Assembly: GCA_029783825.1 (NCBI GenBank)
Contig: JAREIK010018625.1
Location: 1 to 64,000, forward strand
DNA: 64,000 bases
Source: Sapria himalayana
Lineage: Eukaryota; Streptophyta; Magnoliopsida; Malpighiales; Rafflesiaceae
Reading direction: 5' to 3'
The notes beneath the pieces were generated by a model. It was not told where the DNA came from and searched no databases. It saw only the letters and a program-made list of their open reading frames with translations. Shown here one piece after another: positions 1-14,615 of the stretch (position 1 is its first letter; every line of letters begins with the position of its first letter). Position numbers and translations under genes: made by a program.

Positions 1-1010
1 TACACCATAAACAAGTATATCCTGAATATTAAATAATAAATCATTATTTTATTTGTATTCATTATAATTTTAAATATTCATTTTAATTATTTATTAGTTT
101 ATTTTTATAGAATTATAAATTAAAAATAAATTATGAGGAAGACAGATATAATTTAAATAATTAACTTTTAATAAAAAAATAAACTAATAAAAAGAAGCAA
201 AACATCAAAGAAATTATTATTTAGTAATATATTTTATTTTGATTTTGAATAAATTTATGTTTTGCAAATATATTTTAAATAATATCTTTCTTTTTAATAA
301 TAGATTATTAATTTATTTTTTGATCATTAATATAATATCTATCAATATAATTGTTTATATTGAATTTACATGATATATAATTATTAATATTATCATAACT
401 AAATATAGTATTCACATATAAAAAAAATTTAAAAATTGTTATATTTTAAAGGTTATTATAACCTTCAAAAATGAGAAAAAATAACAAAAATAAATTTTTT
501 GCTATATCATTATTTAAATAAAACTTATAAACCATTAAATGCCTAAATACACAAATCTCTAGACTCCTAAACCCCGAAGCCCCTAAATACCTAAACCTTT
601 AAACTCATAAACCTTAAATATAATTTAAATAATATATAGAAATATTAATTACAAAATAAATTATGTGTGACAAATATAATTTAAATAATATATTTTTCAA
701 CAAAAAAAAATATAAGCTTATAAAATGAAGCAAAAACTAAAAAAAAATTATTATTTAGTAATAAATTTTACTTTGATTTTGAATCTTTTTATGTTTTTTA
801 ATTATATTTTAATTTATATGTATCATATTAATAATAGTTTATTAATTTATTTTTTGATAATTGATATAATATCTATCACTAAAATTGTTTATATTTTGTT
901 AATATTATATATAGTTATAATAATTATTATTACTAAATATTGTATTAACATTTTTAAAAAATTTTAAAATTATTATATTTTCAAATGTTATAACATTTGA
1001 AAATTTGTCA
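1..1010 (-). repeat. AT-rich satellite array, minus orientation (block 1)
   Basis: Tandem satellite of roughly 595-bp monomers, read on the minus strand when the plus orientation is defined by the order 'gtttaggagtttag ... ggtttatagg ... ggttataacc'. A subtype with CCCCGAAGCCCC in its telomere-like box lies at about 540-610. Monomers end in the palindrome near 980-1000. No gene is supported: the 80-codon open frame at 725-967 is low-complexity Ile/Leu/Tyr/Asn sequence that follows from AT-rich monomer DNA. Confidence 0.85.
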
Positions 1011-1050
1011 AATAAATTGATAAATAAATTTTAAATTACTATAATAATTT
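1010..1050. other. satellite orientation switch, minus to plus
   Basis: The monomer palindrome region at about 930-1000 reads on the minus strand and is followed by the same region on the plus strand at about 1050-1130, so the two half-monomers form an imperfect inverted repeat around a spacer of about 50 bases. Left of it the array reads 'cctaaacccc', right of it 'gtttaggagttt'. The exact break cannot be placed to the base because both sides are A/T rich. Confidence 0.7.
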
Positions 1051-1940
1051 TTTGACATTTTCATAGGTTATAACCTTTGAAAATATAATAATATTTAAAA
1101 TTTTTTCAAAAGTGAATACAATATTTAGTTATAATAATTTTAATAATTATATATCATAAAAATTCAAATTAAACAATTTTATTGATAGATATTATAATAA
1201 TGATCAAGAATTAAATTAATAAACTATTAATAATAAGAAAGATATTAATTAAAAAATATTTACAAAACCCAAATTGATTAAATATTAAAGTAAAAAATAT
1301 TACTTGATAATGATTTTTAATTTTTAAATTTTACTTCTTTTATAACCGTATATATATTTTTTGAATAAAAATAAATTATTTAAATTATATTTGTTGCACT
1401 CATAATTTATTTCGTAATAAATATTTCTATAAAAATAAACTGATAAATAATTAAAATGAATATTTAAAATAATAATAAATTGAAATAAAAATTAGATTTC
1501 TTAATTAATAAGTGGCATATAGCAGTTTAATGGTTTATGTATTTAGGCATTACGAAGTTTATGAGTTTACTAATTTAACTGTGTATGCAATTAGTGGTTT
1601 GTAGGTTTTATTTAAAAATTAAAATAATAAAATATTTTTTTATTATTTTTTTATATTTTCCAAGGTTATAACCTTTGAAAATAAAATAATTTTGAAATTT
1701 TTTTGAAATGTGAATACCATATATAATTATATTAATCTTACTAATTATATATCATATAAATTCAATATATACAATTTTAATGATAGATATTATAATAATG
1801 ATCAAAAATTAAATTAATAAATGAATATTAATAATATAAATATTAATTAAAATATATTTACATAACATAAAATGATTCAAAATCAAATCAAAATATATTA
1901 CTAAATAATAATATTTAATTTTTAAATTTTTTCTTCTTTT

Positions 1941-1952
1941 TATAAGCTTATA
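1941..1952. repeat. 12-bp HindIII-centred palindrome (example copy)
   Basis: TATAAGCTTATA, a perfect dyad centred on a HindIII site. The same word, or a variant of one or two bases, occurs once per monomer, for example at 8311-8322, 12196-12207 and 40111-40122. Confidence 0.9.
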
Positions 1953-4900
1953 TTTTTTTTTGATTAAAAATAAATAATTTAAATAATATTTGTCTCACTC
2001 GAAATTTATTTTGTAATTAATTTTTCTAAAAATTTAAAATATAAATAATTAAAATTAATATTTAAAATAAAAATAAATAGAAATAGAAATGAGATTTATT
2101 ATTTTTTAAGTAGTATATAGATGTTAAAATCTTTATTTATTTAGGGGTTTATGAGGTTACTAATTTAAGTAAGTAAGCATTTAATGGTCTATAGGTTTTA
2201 TTTAAAAAATAAAATAACTAAAAATTTAGTTTTATTATTTATTCTCATTTTTTAAAATTATAACATTTAAAAATATAATAATTTTTAAATTCATTTCAAA
2301 AGTGAATACAATATTTATTTATAATAATCATAATAATTATATATCATATAAATTCAAAATAAATAATTTTATTGATATATATTATAATAATTATCATAAA
2401 ATAAATTAAAAATCAATTATGAATATAATATCAAAACCTAAAATAATTCAAAATTAAAGCAAAATATATTACTAAATAATAATTATTTGTTTTTAAATTT
2501 TTATTCTTTTTATAAGCTTATCAATTTTTTGATTAAAAATAATTTTTATAAATTATATTTTTAACTCATAATTTATTTTATAATTAATACATATATAAAA
2601 ATAAAAAACTAAATAATCAAAATGAATTTTTTAAATTATAATGAAAACAAATAAAAATAAAATTTATTAATTATTATTTAGGGTATACAAATTTAAAGGA
2701 TTATCTATATAGAGGTATCGAAATTTTGTAGTTTAGTGATTTACATTCTTAGGCATTTAGTGGTGTATAGGTTTTATTTAAACAATAGAATAACAACGAA
2801 AAAATATATTTTTTTTATTTTTCCACATTTTCAAAGGTTTTAAACTTTGAAAATATAATAATTTTAAAATTTTTTTCAAAAGTGAATACAATATTTAGTT
2901 ATAATAATCATTATATTTATATATCATATAAATTCAATATAAACATTTTTATTGATAAATATTCTAATAATGATGAAAAAATAACTTAATAAACTATAAT
3001 TAATAAGGTAGATATCAATTAAAATATATTTACAAAACCTAAAATGATTCAGAAGCAAAGCAAAATATATTACAATACAATAAGTTTTTGTTTTAACATT
3101 TTTTTAAAAAAAGTTTATCTATAATTTTTTGATGAAAAATAATTTATATAAATTATATTTGTGTAACTCATAAATTATTTTATAATTATTATTTATATAA
3201 AAATAAACAAATAAATAATTAAAATGAATATCTAAAATTATAATAAAAAAACTAAAAATGAGATTTATTAATTATTATTTATTATTTAGGATATACATGT
3301 TTAAAAAATTTATCTATTCAGGGGTTTTGAGATTCAGAAGTTATTGATTTAAGTATTTAAGCATTTAATGGTTTATAGGTTTTATTCAAACAATGAAATA
3401 ACAAAAAAAATTATTTTTGATATTTCTTCAAATTTTGAAAGGTTATAACATCTAAAAATATAATAATTTTAAAATTTTTTAAAAATGTGAATACAATATT
3501 TAGTAAAAATAAATATTATAACTATATATAATATAAACTAAATATAAACATTTTTATTGATAGATATGATATCAATTAATAAAAATTAAATTAATTAACT
3601 ATTATTGATATGATAGATATAAATTAAAATATAATTAAAAAACCTAAAATTATTGAAAATCAAAGAAAAATTTATTACTAGATAATATATATATTTTTTT
3701 TGCATCATTTTATAAGCTTATATGTTTTTTATGAAAATTATATTATTTAAATTATATTAATATCACACATAATTTATTTTGTAATTAATATTTCAATAAA
3801 TTATTTAAATTATATTTAAGGTTTACTAGTTTAAAGTTTTAAGTATTTAGGGGCTTCGTGGTTTAGGAGTTTAGATATTTATGTATTTAAACATTTAATG
3901 GTTTATAAGTTTTATTTAAAAAATGATATAACAAAATATTTATTTTTGTTATTTTTTCTAATTTTTGAAGGTTATAAACTTTGAAAATATAACAATTTTT
4001 AAATTTTTTTTATATGTGAATACTATATTTAGTTAAGATAATTTTAAAAATTATATAACATGTAAATTCAATATAAACAATTATATTGAAATATATTATA
4101 TTAATGATCAAAAAATAAAATAATAAACTATTATTAATAAGATAGATATTATTTTAAATATATTTGCAAAACTTAAATTTATTCAAAATCAAAGTAAAAT
4201 ATATTACAAAATAATACTTTCTTTGATGTTTTGCTTCTTTTTATAAGTTTATATTTTTTGTTATTTAATGTAAATTATTTAAATAATATTTGTCTTCCTC
4301 ATAATTTATTTTTAATTTATAATTCTATAAAAATAAACTAATAAATAATTAAAATGAATATTAAAAATTATAATGAATACAAATAAAATATATTTATTAT
4401 TATTTATTATTCAGGATATACTACTTTATTGTTTTAAGTATTTAGGTGTTTAGGGGTTTAGTCAATTAAGTGTTTATGCCTTATGTGATTTATAGTTTTT
4501 ATTTATAGAATGAAAAAATAAAAAATTTAATTTTTTGATTTTTTTTAATTTTTGAAGGTTATAACCTTTGAAAATATATTAATTTTTAAATTTTTTAAAT
4601 GTGAATATAATATTCAGTTTTAATAATCATAATAATTATATATAATGTAAATTCAATTTAAATAATTTTATTAAAAGATATTATAATAATGATCAATAAA
4701 AAATTAATAAACTATCATTAACCAAAATGATATAAATTAAAATATAATTTCAAAATCTAAAATGATTCAAAATAAAAATAATATATATTACTAAATAATA
4801 AAATTTTGTTTTTAAAATTTTCTCTTTTTATAAGGATATATATTTTTTTTTGATGAAAAATAAATTATTTAAATTAGATCTTTCTCACTAATAATTTATT

Positions 4901-7900
4901 TTGTAATTAATATTCCTAAAAAATAAACTAATTAATAATTAAAATAAAAATTTAAAATTATACTTAATAAAAATTAAATTGAGATTTATGATTTTTACAC
5001 CTGTTTAATATTTTAAGTATTTAAAGGTTCTGTCGTTTAGGAGTTTAGCAATTTATGTTTTTAGGCATTTAGTGGTTTATAGGTTTTATTTAAATAATAA
5101 AATAACAAAAAAAATTGTAATTTTTTCTCATTTTCATAGGTTATATCCTTGGAAAATATAATAATATTTAAAATTTTTTGAAATGTGAATACAATACTTA
5201 GTTATAATAATATTAATAATTATATATCATATAAATTCAATATAAACAATTTAATTGATAGATAATATAATAATGATCAAATTTAAATTAATAAACTATT
5301 AATAAAAAGATTGATATTAATTAAAAAATATTTAAAAAGTCCAAATTGATTCAAAATTAAAGTAAAATATATTACTGGATAATAATTATTATTTTTTAAT
5401 TTTACTTCTTTTATAAGCGTATATATTTTTTTTTGATTAAAAATAAATTATTTAAATTATATTTGTCGAACTCATAATTTATTTTGTAATAAATATTTCT
5501 ATAAAATAAACTTATAAATAATTAAAATGAATATTTAAAATAATAATAAATTGAAATAAAAATTAGATTTCTTAATGTATATAGCAGTTAAATGGTTTAT
5601 GTATTAAGGCATTACGGGCCTTAGTAGTTTATTGATTTAATTATGTATGCATTTAGTGATTTATAGGTTTTATTTAAAAATTAAAATAACAAAATATTTA
5701 TTTTTATTCTTTTTTGATATTTTCGAAGGTTATAACATTCGAAAATATAATAATTTTTAAATTTTTTTTAAATGTGAATTCAATATTTAGTTATAATAAT
5801 CTTTATATTTATATATCATATAAATTCAATATAAACAATATTATTTATAAATATTCTAAAAATGATCAAAAATAAATTAATAATCTATTATTAATAAGAT
5901 AGATATCAATTAAAATATAATTAAAAAACCTAAATTAATTAAGAAGAAATCAAAATATATTACTATATAATAATTTGTTGTTTTGAATTTTTTTTTATTT
6001 TAAAAAGTTTATCCATATTTTTTTGATGAAAATTAATTTATATAAATTATATTTGTCTAACTCATAATTTATTTTTTAATTAATATTTATATAAAATTAA
6101 CAAATAAATAATTAAAATGAATATTTAAAACTATAATAAAAAAAGATATATTGAGATTTATTCGTTATTATTTTGGGTATTCCAGTCTAATTTAAATTAG
6201 ATATGTCTCACTAATAATTTATTTTGTAATTAATATTTCTATAAAAATAAACTGATAAAAAATTAAAATAAAAATTTAAAATTATACTGAATAAAAATTA
6301 AAAAGAGATTTATGAATTATTATTAATGTATACCAGTTTAATATTTTAAATATTTAGAGGTTTTTTCGTTTATTATTTACAAATTTTTGTTTTTTGGCAT
6401 TTAGCGATTTATGACTTTACCAGTTTAATATAATCTTTAGTAATAATAATCAATATAATTATATATAATATAAACTAAATATAAATAATTTTATTGATTG
6501 ATATGATATCAATTAACAAAAAACAAATTAATATGTTATTATTAATATTATAGATATAAATTAAAATAATATTGCAAAATATATCCAAAATCCAAATATA
6601 ATTTATTAATAAATAATAATTTTTTTTTAGTTTTACCTTCTTTTTATGAGCTTATAATCTTTTTTTGATGAAAAATAAATTATTTAAATTATATTTAATG
6701 TTTACGAGTTTAAAGGTTTAAGTATTTAGGGGCTTTTCTGTTTAGGAGTTTAGAGGTTTAAGTGTTTAGGCATTTAATGGTTTATAAGTTTTGTTTAAAC
6801 AATGATATAACAAAAAATTTATTTTTATTATTTTTTTAATTTTTGAAGGTTATAACCTTTGAAAATATAATAATTTTTAATTTTTTTACAAATGTAAATA
6901 TAATATTTAGTTATAATAATCTTAATAATTATAAGTCATTTAAATTCAATATAAATAATTACATTTCTAGATATTATAATAATGATAAAAAAAATTTAAT
7001 AAATTATTATTAATAAGATAGATATTATTTAAAATATATTTACAAAATCTAAATCTATTCAAAATCAAAGTAAAATATATTACTTAATAATAATTTTTTT
7101 AATGTTTTGCTTTTTTTATAACTTTATATTTTTCTTATTATCAATAAATTATTTAAATTAATTTGTATTACTCATAATTTATTTTGTAATTTATAATTCT
7201 ATAATAATAAACTAATAAATAATTAAAATAATTATTAAAAATTATAATGAATACAATCAAAATTGATATTTATTATTTATTATTGAGGATATACCCATTT
7301 AATGGTTTAAGTATTTAGGTGTTTTTGGGTTTAGGAGTTTAATGATTTAAGTGTTTATACCTTTAGTCATTTACACTTATTATCTAAAGAATTAAAAAAC
7401 AAAAAATTTAATTTTTTGAATTTTTTTAATTTTTGAAAGTTGTAACCTTTGAAAATATAATAATTTTAAATTTTCTTAAATGTGAATATAATATTTAGTT
7501 ATAATAATCTTAATAATTAGATATAGTGTAAACTAAATATAAATAATTTTATTAATAGATATTATAATAATGATCAAGAAATAAATTAATAAACTAGTAT
7601 TAATAAGAATGATATAAATTAAAATATAATTGTAGAATCGAAAATGATTCAAAATCAAAATAAGATATATTACAAAATAATAATTTTTTATTTTAAAAAT
7701 TTTGCCTCATTTAATAAGCATATATATTTTTTTGATGAAAAATAAATTCTGTAAATTTATATATGTCACTAATAATTTATTTTGTAATTAATATTTCTAT
7801 AAAAATAAATTAATAAATAATTAAAATGAATATTTAAAATTATAATGAATACTAATAAAAAGAGATATATGATTTATGATTTAGAGTATACCTATTTAAT

Positions 7901-8025
7901 GGTTTATGTTTTTTGTGGTTTTGGTGTTAAAAAGTTTATTGAATTATATGTTTGCACATTTAGGTGTTTATAGGTTTTATTTAATCAATGAAATAACAAA
8001 AAATTTATTTTTATGAATTTTCATG

Positions 8026-8053
8026 ATTTTCAAAGGTTATAACCTTTGAAAAT
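8026..8053. repeat. 28-bp perfect palindrome of a monomer
   Basis: The half-site ATTTTCAAAGGTTA is followed directly by its exact reverse complement, with no spacer. One of the best-preserved copies of a dyad found once per monomer throughout the window. Confidence 0.95.
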
Positions 8054-10161
8054 ATAATAATTTTTTAATCTTTGTAAACTATGAATACTATACTTAGTTA
8101 TAATAATCTTAAAAATTATATTTGATTTGAATTTAATATAAAAAATTTTATTAATATATATTATTATAATCTTCGAAAAATAAATTAATAAACTATTATT
8201 AATAAGATAGATATTAATTAAAATATATTTATAGAACCAAAAATAATTCAAAATCAAAGTAAATTATATTACTAAATAAAATTTAAAATTTTTGAAATTT
8301 TGTTTATTTTTATAAGCTTATATTTTTTTTCATAAACAATAATTTATTTAAATTATATTTGTCTCACTCATTATTTATTTTGTAATTAATATTTCTATAA
8401 AAATAAACTAAAAAAATAATTAAAATGAATATTTAAAATTATAATGAATACATATAAAAATGAAATTTATTATTTATAATTTAGGTTATATTAGTTTAAT
8501 GGTTTAAGTATTTAGGAAGTTTTGGGGTTAATGAGTCTAGATATTTAAATGATTAGGCATTTAGTGGTTTATAAGTTTTATTTAAATAATAAAATAATAA
8601 AAAAATTAATTTTGTAATTTTTTATCATTTTTGAAGGTTATAACCTTTGAAAATCTAATAATTTTTAAATTTTTTTCAAATGTAAATATAATATTTAGTT
8701 ATAATAATCTTAATATTTATAAGTCATTTAAATTCAATATAAGTAATTTTATTGATAGATATTATAATAATGATCACAAAATAAATTAATAATCTATTAT
8801 TAATAAGATTGATAGCAATTAAAATATAAATGCAAAACCTATTATGATTCAAAATCAAAGTAAAATATATTACTAATTGATATTTTTTGTTTTTAAATTT
8901 TTACTTCTTCTATAAGCTTATATTTATTTTTTGATTAAAAATAAATTTTTAAAATTATATTTGTCTCACTCTTTATTTATTTTGCTATTAATATTTCTAT
9001 AAAAATTAAACTAATAAATAATTAAAATTATAATGAATACAAATTAAAAAAAGATTTGTAATTTATTATATTTGGTATACCACTTTAATGGAATGTTTAT
9101 TTAGGTCTTTTGTCGTTTAGGAGTTAAGCAATTTATGTTTTTAGGCATTTAGTGGTTTATAGTTTTTATTTATATAATAAAAAATTTTTTTTTGATTTTA
9201 TCTGATTTTCAAAGTTTATAACCTTTAAAAATAAAATAATTTTTAAAATATTTTGAAATGTGAATACCTTGTATAATTATATTAATATTATTATTTATAT
9301 ATCATATAAATTCAATATAAACAATTTTAATGATAGATAGCATAATAATGATCAAAAATTAAATTAATAAACTATTATTATTAATATAAATATTAATTAA
9401 AATATATTTACATAACACTAAATGATTCAAAATCAAATCAAAATATATTACTAAATAATAATATTTAATTTTCAAATATTTCCTTCTTTTTATAAGGTTA
9501 AATTTTTTATTGATTAAAAATAAATTATTTAAATAATATTTATCCCACTCAAATTTATTTTGTAATTAATTTTTCTTAAAAATTAATCTATAAATAATTA
9601 AAATGAATATTTAAAATTATAATAAATAGAAATAAAAATGAGATTTTTTATTTATTAAGTAGTATATAGTTCTTAAAATGTTTATGTATTTAGGGGTTTC
9701 GGGGTCTATGAGCTTACTGATTTGAGTAAGTAAGCATTTAATGAGCTATAGGTTTTATTTTAAAAATGTAATAAAAAAAAATTTATGTTTATTATTTTTT
9801 CTCATTTTTTAAGGTTATAACCTTTGAAAATATAATAAATTTTAAATTTCTTTTCAAAAGTGAATACAATATATATTTATAATAATCATAATAATTATAT
9901 ATCATATATATAAATATAAACAATTTTATTGATAGCTATTCTAATAATTATCAAAATATAAATTAAAAATCTATTATGAATAAGATTGATATTAATTAAA
10001 ATATAATATCAAAACCTAGAATGATTTAGAAGTAAAACAAAATATATCACTAAATAAAAATTATTTGTTTTTAAATTTTTATGATTTTTATAAGCATATC
10101 TATTTTTTGATAAAAAATATTTTTAATAAATTATTTTTTTAAATCATAATTTATTTAATAA

Positions 10162-10185
10162 TTAATATATATATATATATATATT
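10162..10185. repeat. (TA)n microsatellite within a monomer
   Basis: An uninterrupted run of alternating A and T about 24 bases long replaces the usual 'attaatatttatataaaaataaac' stretch of this monomer. It probably arose by slippage in the satellite. Confidence 0.75.
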
Positions 10186-13116
10186 TAAATAAAAAACTAA
10201 ACAATCAAAATGATTTTTTTTAAATTATAATCAATAGAAATAAAAATGAGATTTATTAATTATTTTTTAGTGTATACCGGTTTAAAGTATAATTTATATA
10301 CGGGTATCACGATTTTGTAGTTTAGTCATTTAATTATTTAGGCATTTAGTGGTGTATATGTTTAATTTTAACACTGAAATAATAATTTTTTTTTATTTTT
10401 TAACATTTTCAAAGGTTATAACTTTCGAAAATATGATAATATTAAAATTTTTTTCAAAAGTGAATATAATATTTAGTCATAATAATCATTATATTTATAT
10501 ATCATATAAATTCAATATAAATATTTTTATTGATAAATATTCAAATAATGATTAAAAAATAAATTAAAAATCTTTTATTAATAAGATTGATATCAATTAA
10601 AATATAATTACAAAACCTTAAATGATTCACAAGAAAAGCAATAAAATAATTAAAATAAACTGTCTAACTAATAATTTATTTTGTAATTAATATTTCTATA
10701 AAATAAACTGATAAATAATTAAAATAAAAATTTAAAATTAAACTGAATAAAAATTAAAATGAAATTTATGATTTATTATTAATGTATACCAGTTTAATTG
10801 TTTATGTATTTAGAGGTTTTGTAATTTAGGAGTTTAGCAATTTATGTTTTTAGGCATTTAGTGGTTTATAGGTTTTATTTAAACAATAAAATAAAAAAAA
10901 ATATTGTAATTTTTTTTTATTTTAATAGGTCATAACCTTTGAAAATATAATAATATTTAAAATTTTTTGAAATGTGAATACAATATTTAGTTATAATAAT
11001 ATTATTTATTATATATCATATAATTTTCAATATAAACAATTTTATTGATAGATATTATAATAATGATCAAAAATTAAATTAATAAAATATTAATAATAAG
11101 ATATATATTAATTAAAAAATATTTACAAAACCCAAATTGATTCAAAATTAAAGTAAAATATATTACTTAATAATAATTTTTAATTTTTAAATTTTTACTT
11201 ATTATATAAGCTTAAATACTTTTATTGATTAAAAAAAATTATTTAAATTATATTTCTCGCACTCATAATTTATTTTGTAATAAATATTTCTATAGTAATA
11301 AACTAATAAATAATTAAAATAAATATTTAAAATTATAAAAAATAGAAATAAAAATTAGATTAATTAATTATTAAATAGAATATAGCAGTTTAATGGTTTA
11401 TGTATTTAGGCATTACATGGTTTAGGAGTTTACTGATTTAATAGTGTATGCATTTAGTGGTTATAGGTTTTATTTAAAAAATAAATAAACAATACAATAT
11501 TATTTAAAATATATTTACAAAACCTAAAATGATTCAAAATCTAAGTGAAATATTTTACTAAATATTAATTTTAAATTTTTAAATTTTTGTATCCATTTAA
11601 AAAATTATATATTTTTTGATGAAAAATAAATTATTTAAATTATATATGTCTCACTAATAATTTATTTTTTAAATTATATTTCTCTAAAAATAAACGAATA
11701 ATTAATTAAAATGTATATATATAATTATAATGAATACAAATAAAAATGAGATTTATGATTAATTATTTAGGGTATACCTATTTAATGGTTTAAGTTTATT
11801 AAGGTTTTTTGGTTAATGAGTTTATTTATTTATATGTTTACACATTTAGGTGTTTATAGGTTTTATTTAATCAATGAAAAAACAAAAAATTTATTTTTAT
11901 GAATTTTCGTGATTTTCAAGGATTATAAGCTTTGAAAATATTATAATTTTTTACTATTTCTAAAATATGAATACAATACTTAATTATAATGATCTTAATA
12001 ATTATATTTGATGTAAATTTAATATAAAAAATTTTATTAATATATATTATTTTAATGAAAAAAAATAAATTAATAAACTATTATTAATAGTATAGATATT
12101 AATTAAAATATATTTGTAGTACCCAAAATAATTCAAAATCAAAGTTAATTATATTACTAAACAAAATTTTAAAATTTTAAAATTTTGTTTCTTTTTATAA
12201 GCTTATATTTTTTTTCATAGAAAATAATTTATTATAATTATATATGTCTCACTCATTATTTATTTTGTAATTAATATTTCTATAAAAATAAACTAAAAAT
12301 TAATTAAAATGAATATTTAAAATTATAATGAATACAAATAAAAATGTGATTTATTATTTATTATTTATTATTAGGTTATATAGGCTGAATGGTTTAAGTA
12401 TTTAGGGGGTTTTAGGGTTTAGGAGTCTATAGATTTAAATATTTAGGCATTTGTGGTTTATAAGTTTTATTTAAATAATAAAATAATAAAAAAATTATTT
12501 TTGAGATTTTTTATCATTTTTGAAGGTTATAACCTTTGAAAATATAATTATTTTTAAATTTTTTTCAAATGTAAATATAATATTTAGTTATAATAATCTT
12601 AATAATTATAAGAGATTTAAATTAAATATAAATAATTTTATTATCAGATATTATAAAATTGATCAAATAATAAATTAATAAACTATTCTTAATAAGATTG
12701 ATATCAATTAAAATATAATTTCAAAACATATATATAATGATTCAAAATCAAAGTAAAATATATTACTAATTATAATTTTTTATTTTTAAATTTTTACTTC
12801 TTTTTATTTGGTTATATTTTTTTTGATTAAAAATAAATTATTAAAATTATAGTTGCCTAGCTCATTATTTATTTTGTAATTAACATTTCTATAAAAAATA
12901 AACTAATAAATAATTAAAATGAATATTTAAAATTATAATGAATACAAATTTAAATGAAATTTATGATTTATTATATGTGGTATACCAGTTTAATGGTTTA
13001 ATTATTTAGGAGTTTTGTCGTTTAGGAGTTTAGCAATTTGTGTTTTCAAGAATTTAGTGGTTTATAGGTTTTATTTATATAATAAAAATTTAAAATTCTA
13101 TTTTTGATTTTTTGTG

Positions 13117-13144
13117 ATTTTCAAAGGTTATAACCTTTGAAAAT
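13117..13144. repeat. 28-bp perfect palindrome of a monomer
   Basis: Same dyad as at 8026, identical over all 28 bases although the surrounding monomers differ; the half-site ATTTTCAAAGGTTA is joined to its reverse complement. Confidence 0.95.
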
Positions 13145-14599
13145 AAAATAATTTTTAATATTTTTTGAAATGTGAATATCATGTATAATTATATTAATAC
13201 TATTAATTCTATATCATATAAATTCAATATAAATAATTTTAATGAGAGATATTATAATAATGATCAAAAATTAAATTAAAAAACTATTATTAATAATATA
13301 AATATTAATTAAAATATATTTACATAACACAAAATGATTCAAAATCAAATCAAAATATATTTCTAAATAATAATATTTAATTTTTAAATTTTACTTCTTT
13401 TTATAAGCTTATTTTTTTTTTATTAAAATAAATTATTTAAATAATATTTGACTCACTCGAAAATTATTTTGTATTTGAATTTTTCTAAAAAATTAAACTA
13501 TAAATAATTAAAATGAATATTTAAAATTATTTTAAATAGAAATAAAAATGAGATTTAGTATTTATTAAGTAGTATATAACTGTTAAAAGGTTTATGTATT
13601 TAGGGGTGTCGGGATTTAAAAGCTTACTGATTTAAGTAAGTAAGCATTAATGATCTATAGGTTTTATTTAAAAAATGAAATAACAAAAAAATTATTTTTA
13701 TTATTTTTCTCATTTTTTAAGGTTATAACCTTTGAAAATATAATAATTTTTAAATTTTTTTCAAAAGTGAATACAATATTTTGTTATTATGATCATTATA
13801 TTTATATATCATATAAATTCAATATAACCAATTTTATTGATAAATATTCTAATAATGATCAAAAAATAAATAAATAATCTATTATTAATATGATAGATAT
13901 CAATTAAAATATAATTACAAAACCTAAAATAATTCAGAAGCAAAGCAAAATATATTACAATATAATAATTTTTTGTTTTGAATTTTTTTTATTTTAAAAA
14001 GTTTATCAATATTTTTTGATTAAAAATAATTTATATAAATTATATTTGTCTAACTTATAATTTATTTTGTAATAAATATTTATATAAAAATAAACAAATA
14101 AATAATTAAAATGAATATTTGAAATTATAATGAAAAAAAATGAGATTTATTAATAATTATTTAGGGTATACCTGTTTTATTTTAATTATATCTGTCTCAC
14201 TAATAATTTATTTTGTATTTAATATTTCTATAAAAATATAATGATAATTAATTAAAATAAAAATTTTAAATTATACTGAATAAAAATTAAAATGAGATTT
14301 ATAATTTATTATTAATGTATAACAGTTTAATGGTTTAAGTATTTATATGTTTTGTCATTTGAAAATTTAGCGATTTATGTTTTTATGCATTTACTGGTTT
14401 ATAGGTTTTATTTAAACAATAAAATAATAATAAAAAATTATAATTTTTTTTTTATTTTCCTATGTAATAACCTTTGATAATATAATAATATTTAAAATTT
14501 TTTTAAATGTAAATATAATATTTTATTTATAATAATATTATTAATTATATATCATATAAATTTAATATAAACAATTTTATTGATAGATAATATAATAAT

Positions 14600-14615
14600 G
14601 ATCAAAATTATGAGT
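14600..14615. other. satellite orientation switch, plus to minus
   Basis: A plus-strand monomer stops after 'aatgatcaaaatta' and the array continues as 'tgagtaaaaaatataattt', the minus-strand form of a different monomer position. The monomers on the two sides are of different subtypes, so this is an inversion junction and not the centre of a fresh hairpin duplication. Confidence 0.75.

Larger units (their letters stand above)
1050..14606 (+). repeat. AT-rich satellite array, plus orientation (block 2, about 22 monomers)
   Basis: The palindrome that marks each monomer falls near 1065, 1660, 2250, 2837, 3435, 3968, 4553, 5136, 5727, 6848, 7440, 8035, 8636, 9215, 9815, 10413, 10928, 11930, 12526, 13125 and 13720, giving mostly 580-600 bp spacing. 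Exceptions (about 1.1 kb near 6.2-6.8 kb and 1.0 kb near 11-12 kb) hold truncated monomers that lost this segment. Subtypes recur in order, for example a telomere-like-box series at 6710, 7280, 7870, 8490, 9080, 9660, 10270, 10770 and 11390, partly repeated at 11780-14330. No gene is supported; the 60-80-codon open frames are by-products of the monomer and recur at the same monomer position. Confidence 0.88.

Noticed and set aside
725..967. Open frames of 60-90 codons in the satellite (for example 725-967, 8,030-8,257, 10,349-10,555, 13,650-13,877, 37,727-37,915, 38,968-39,183, 60,341-60,526, 61,509-61,748)
   Set aside because: They recur at the same monomer position with similar low-complexity Ile/Phe/Asn/Lys/Tyr-rich translations. 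They reflect tandem repetition and A/T composition, not protein-coding selection.
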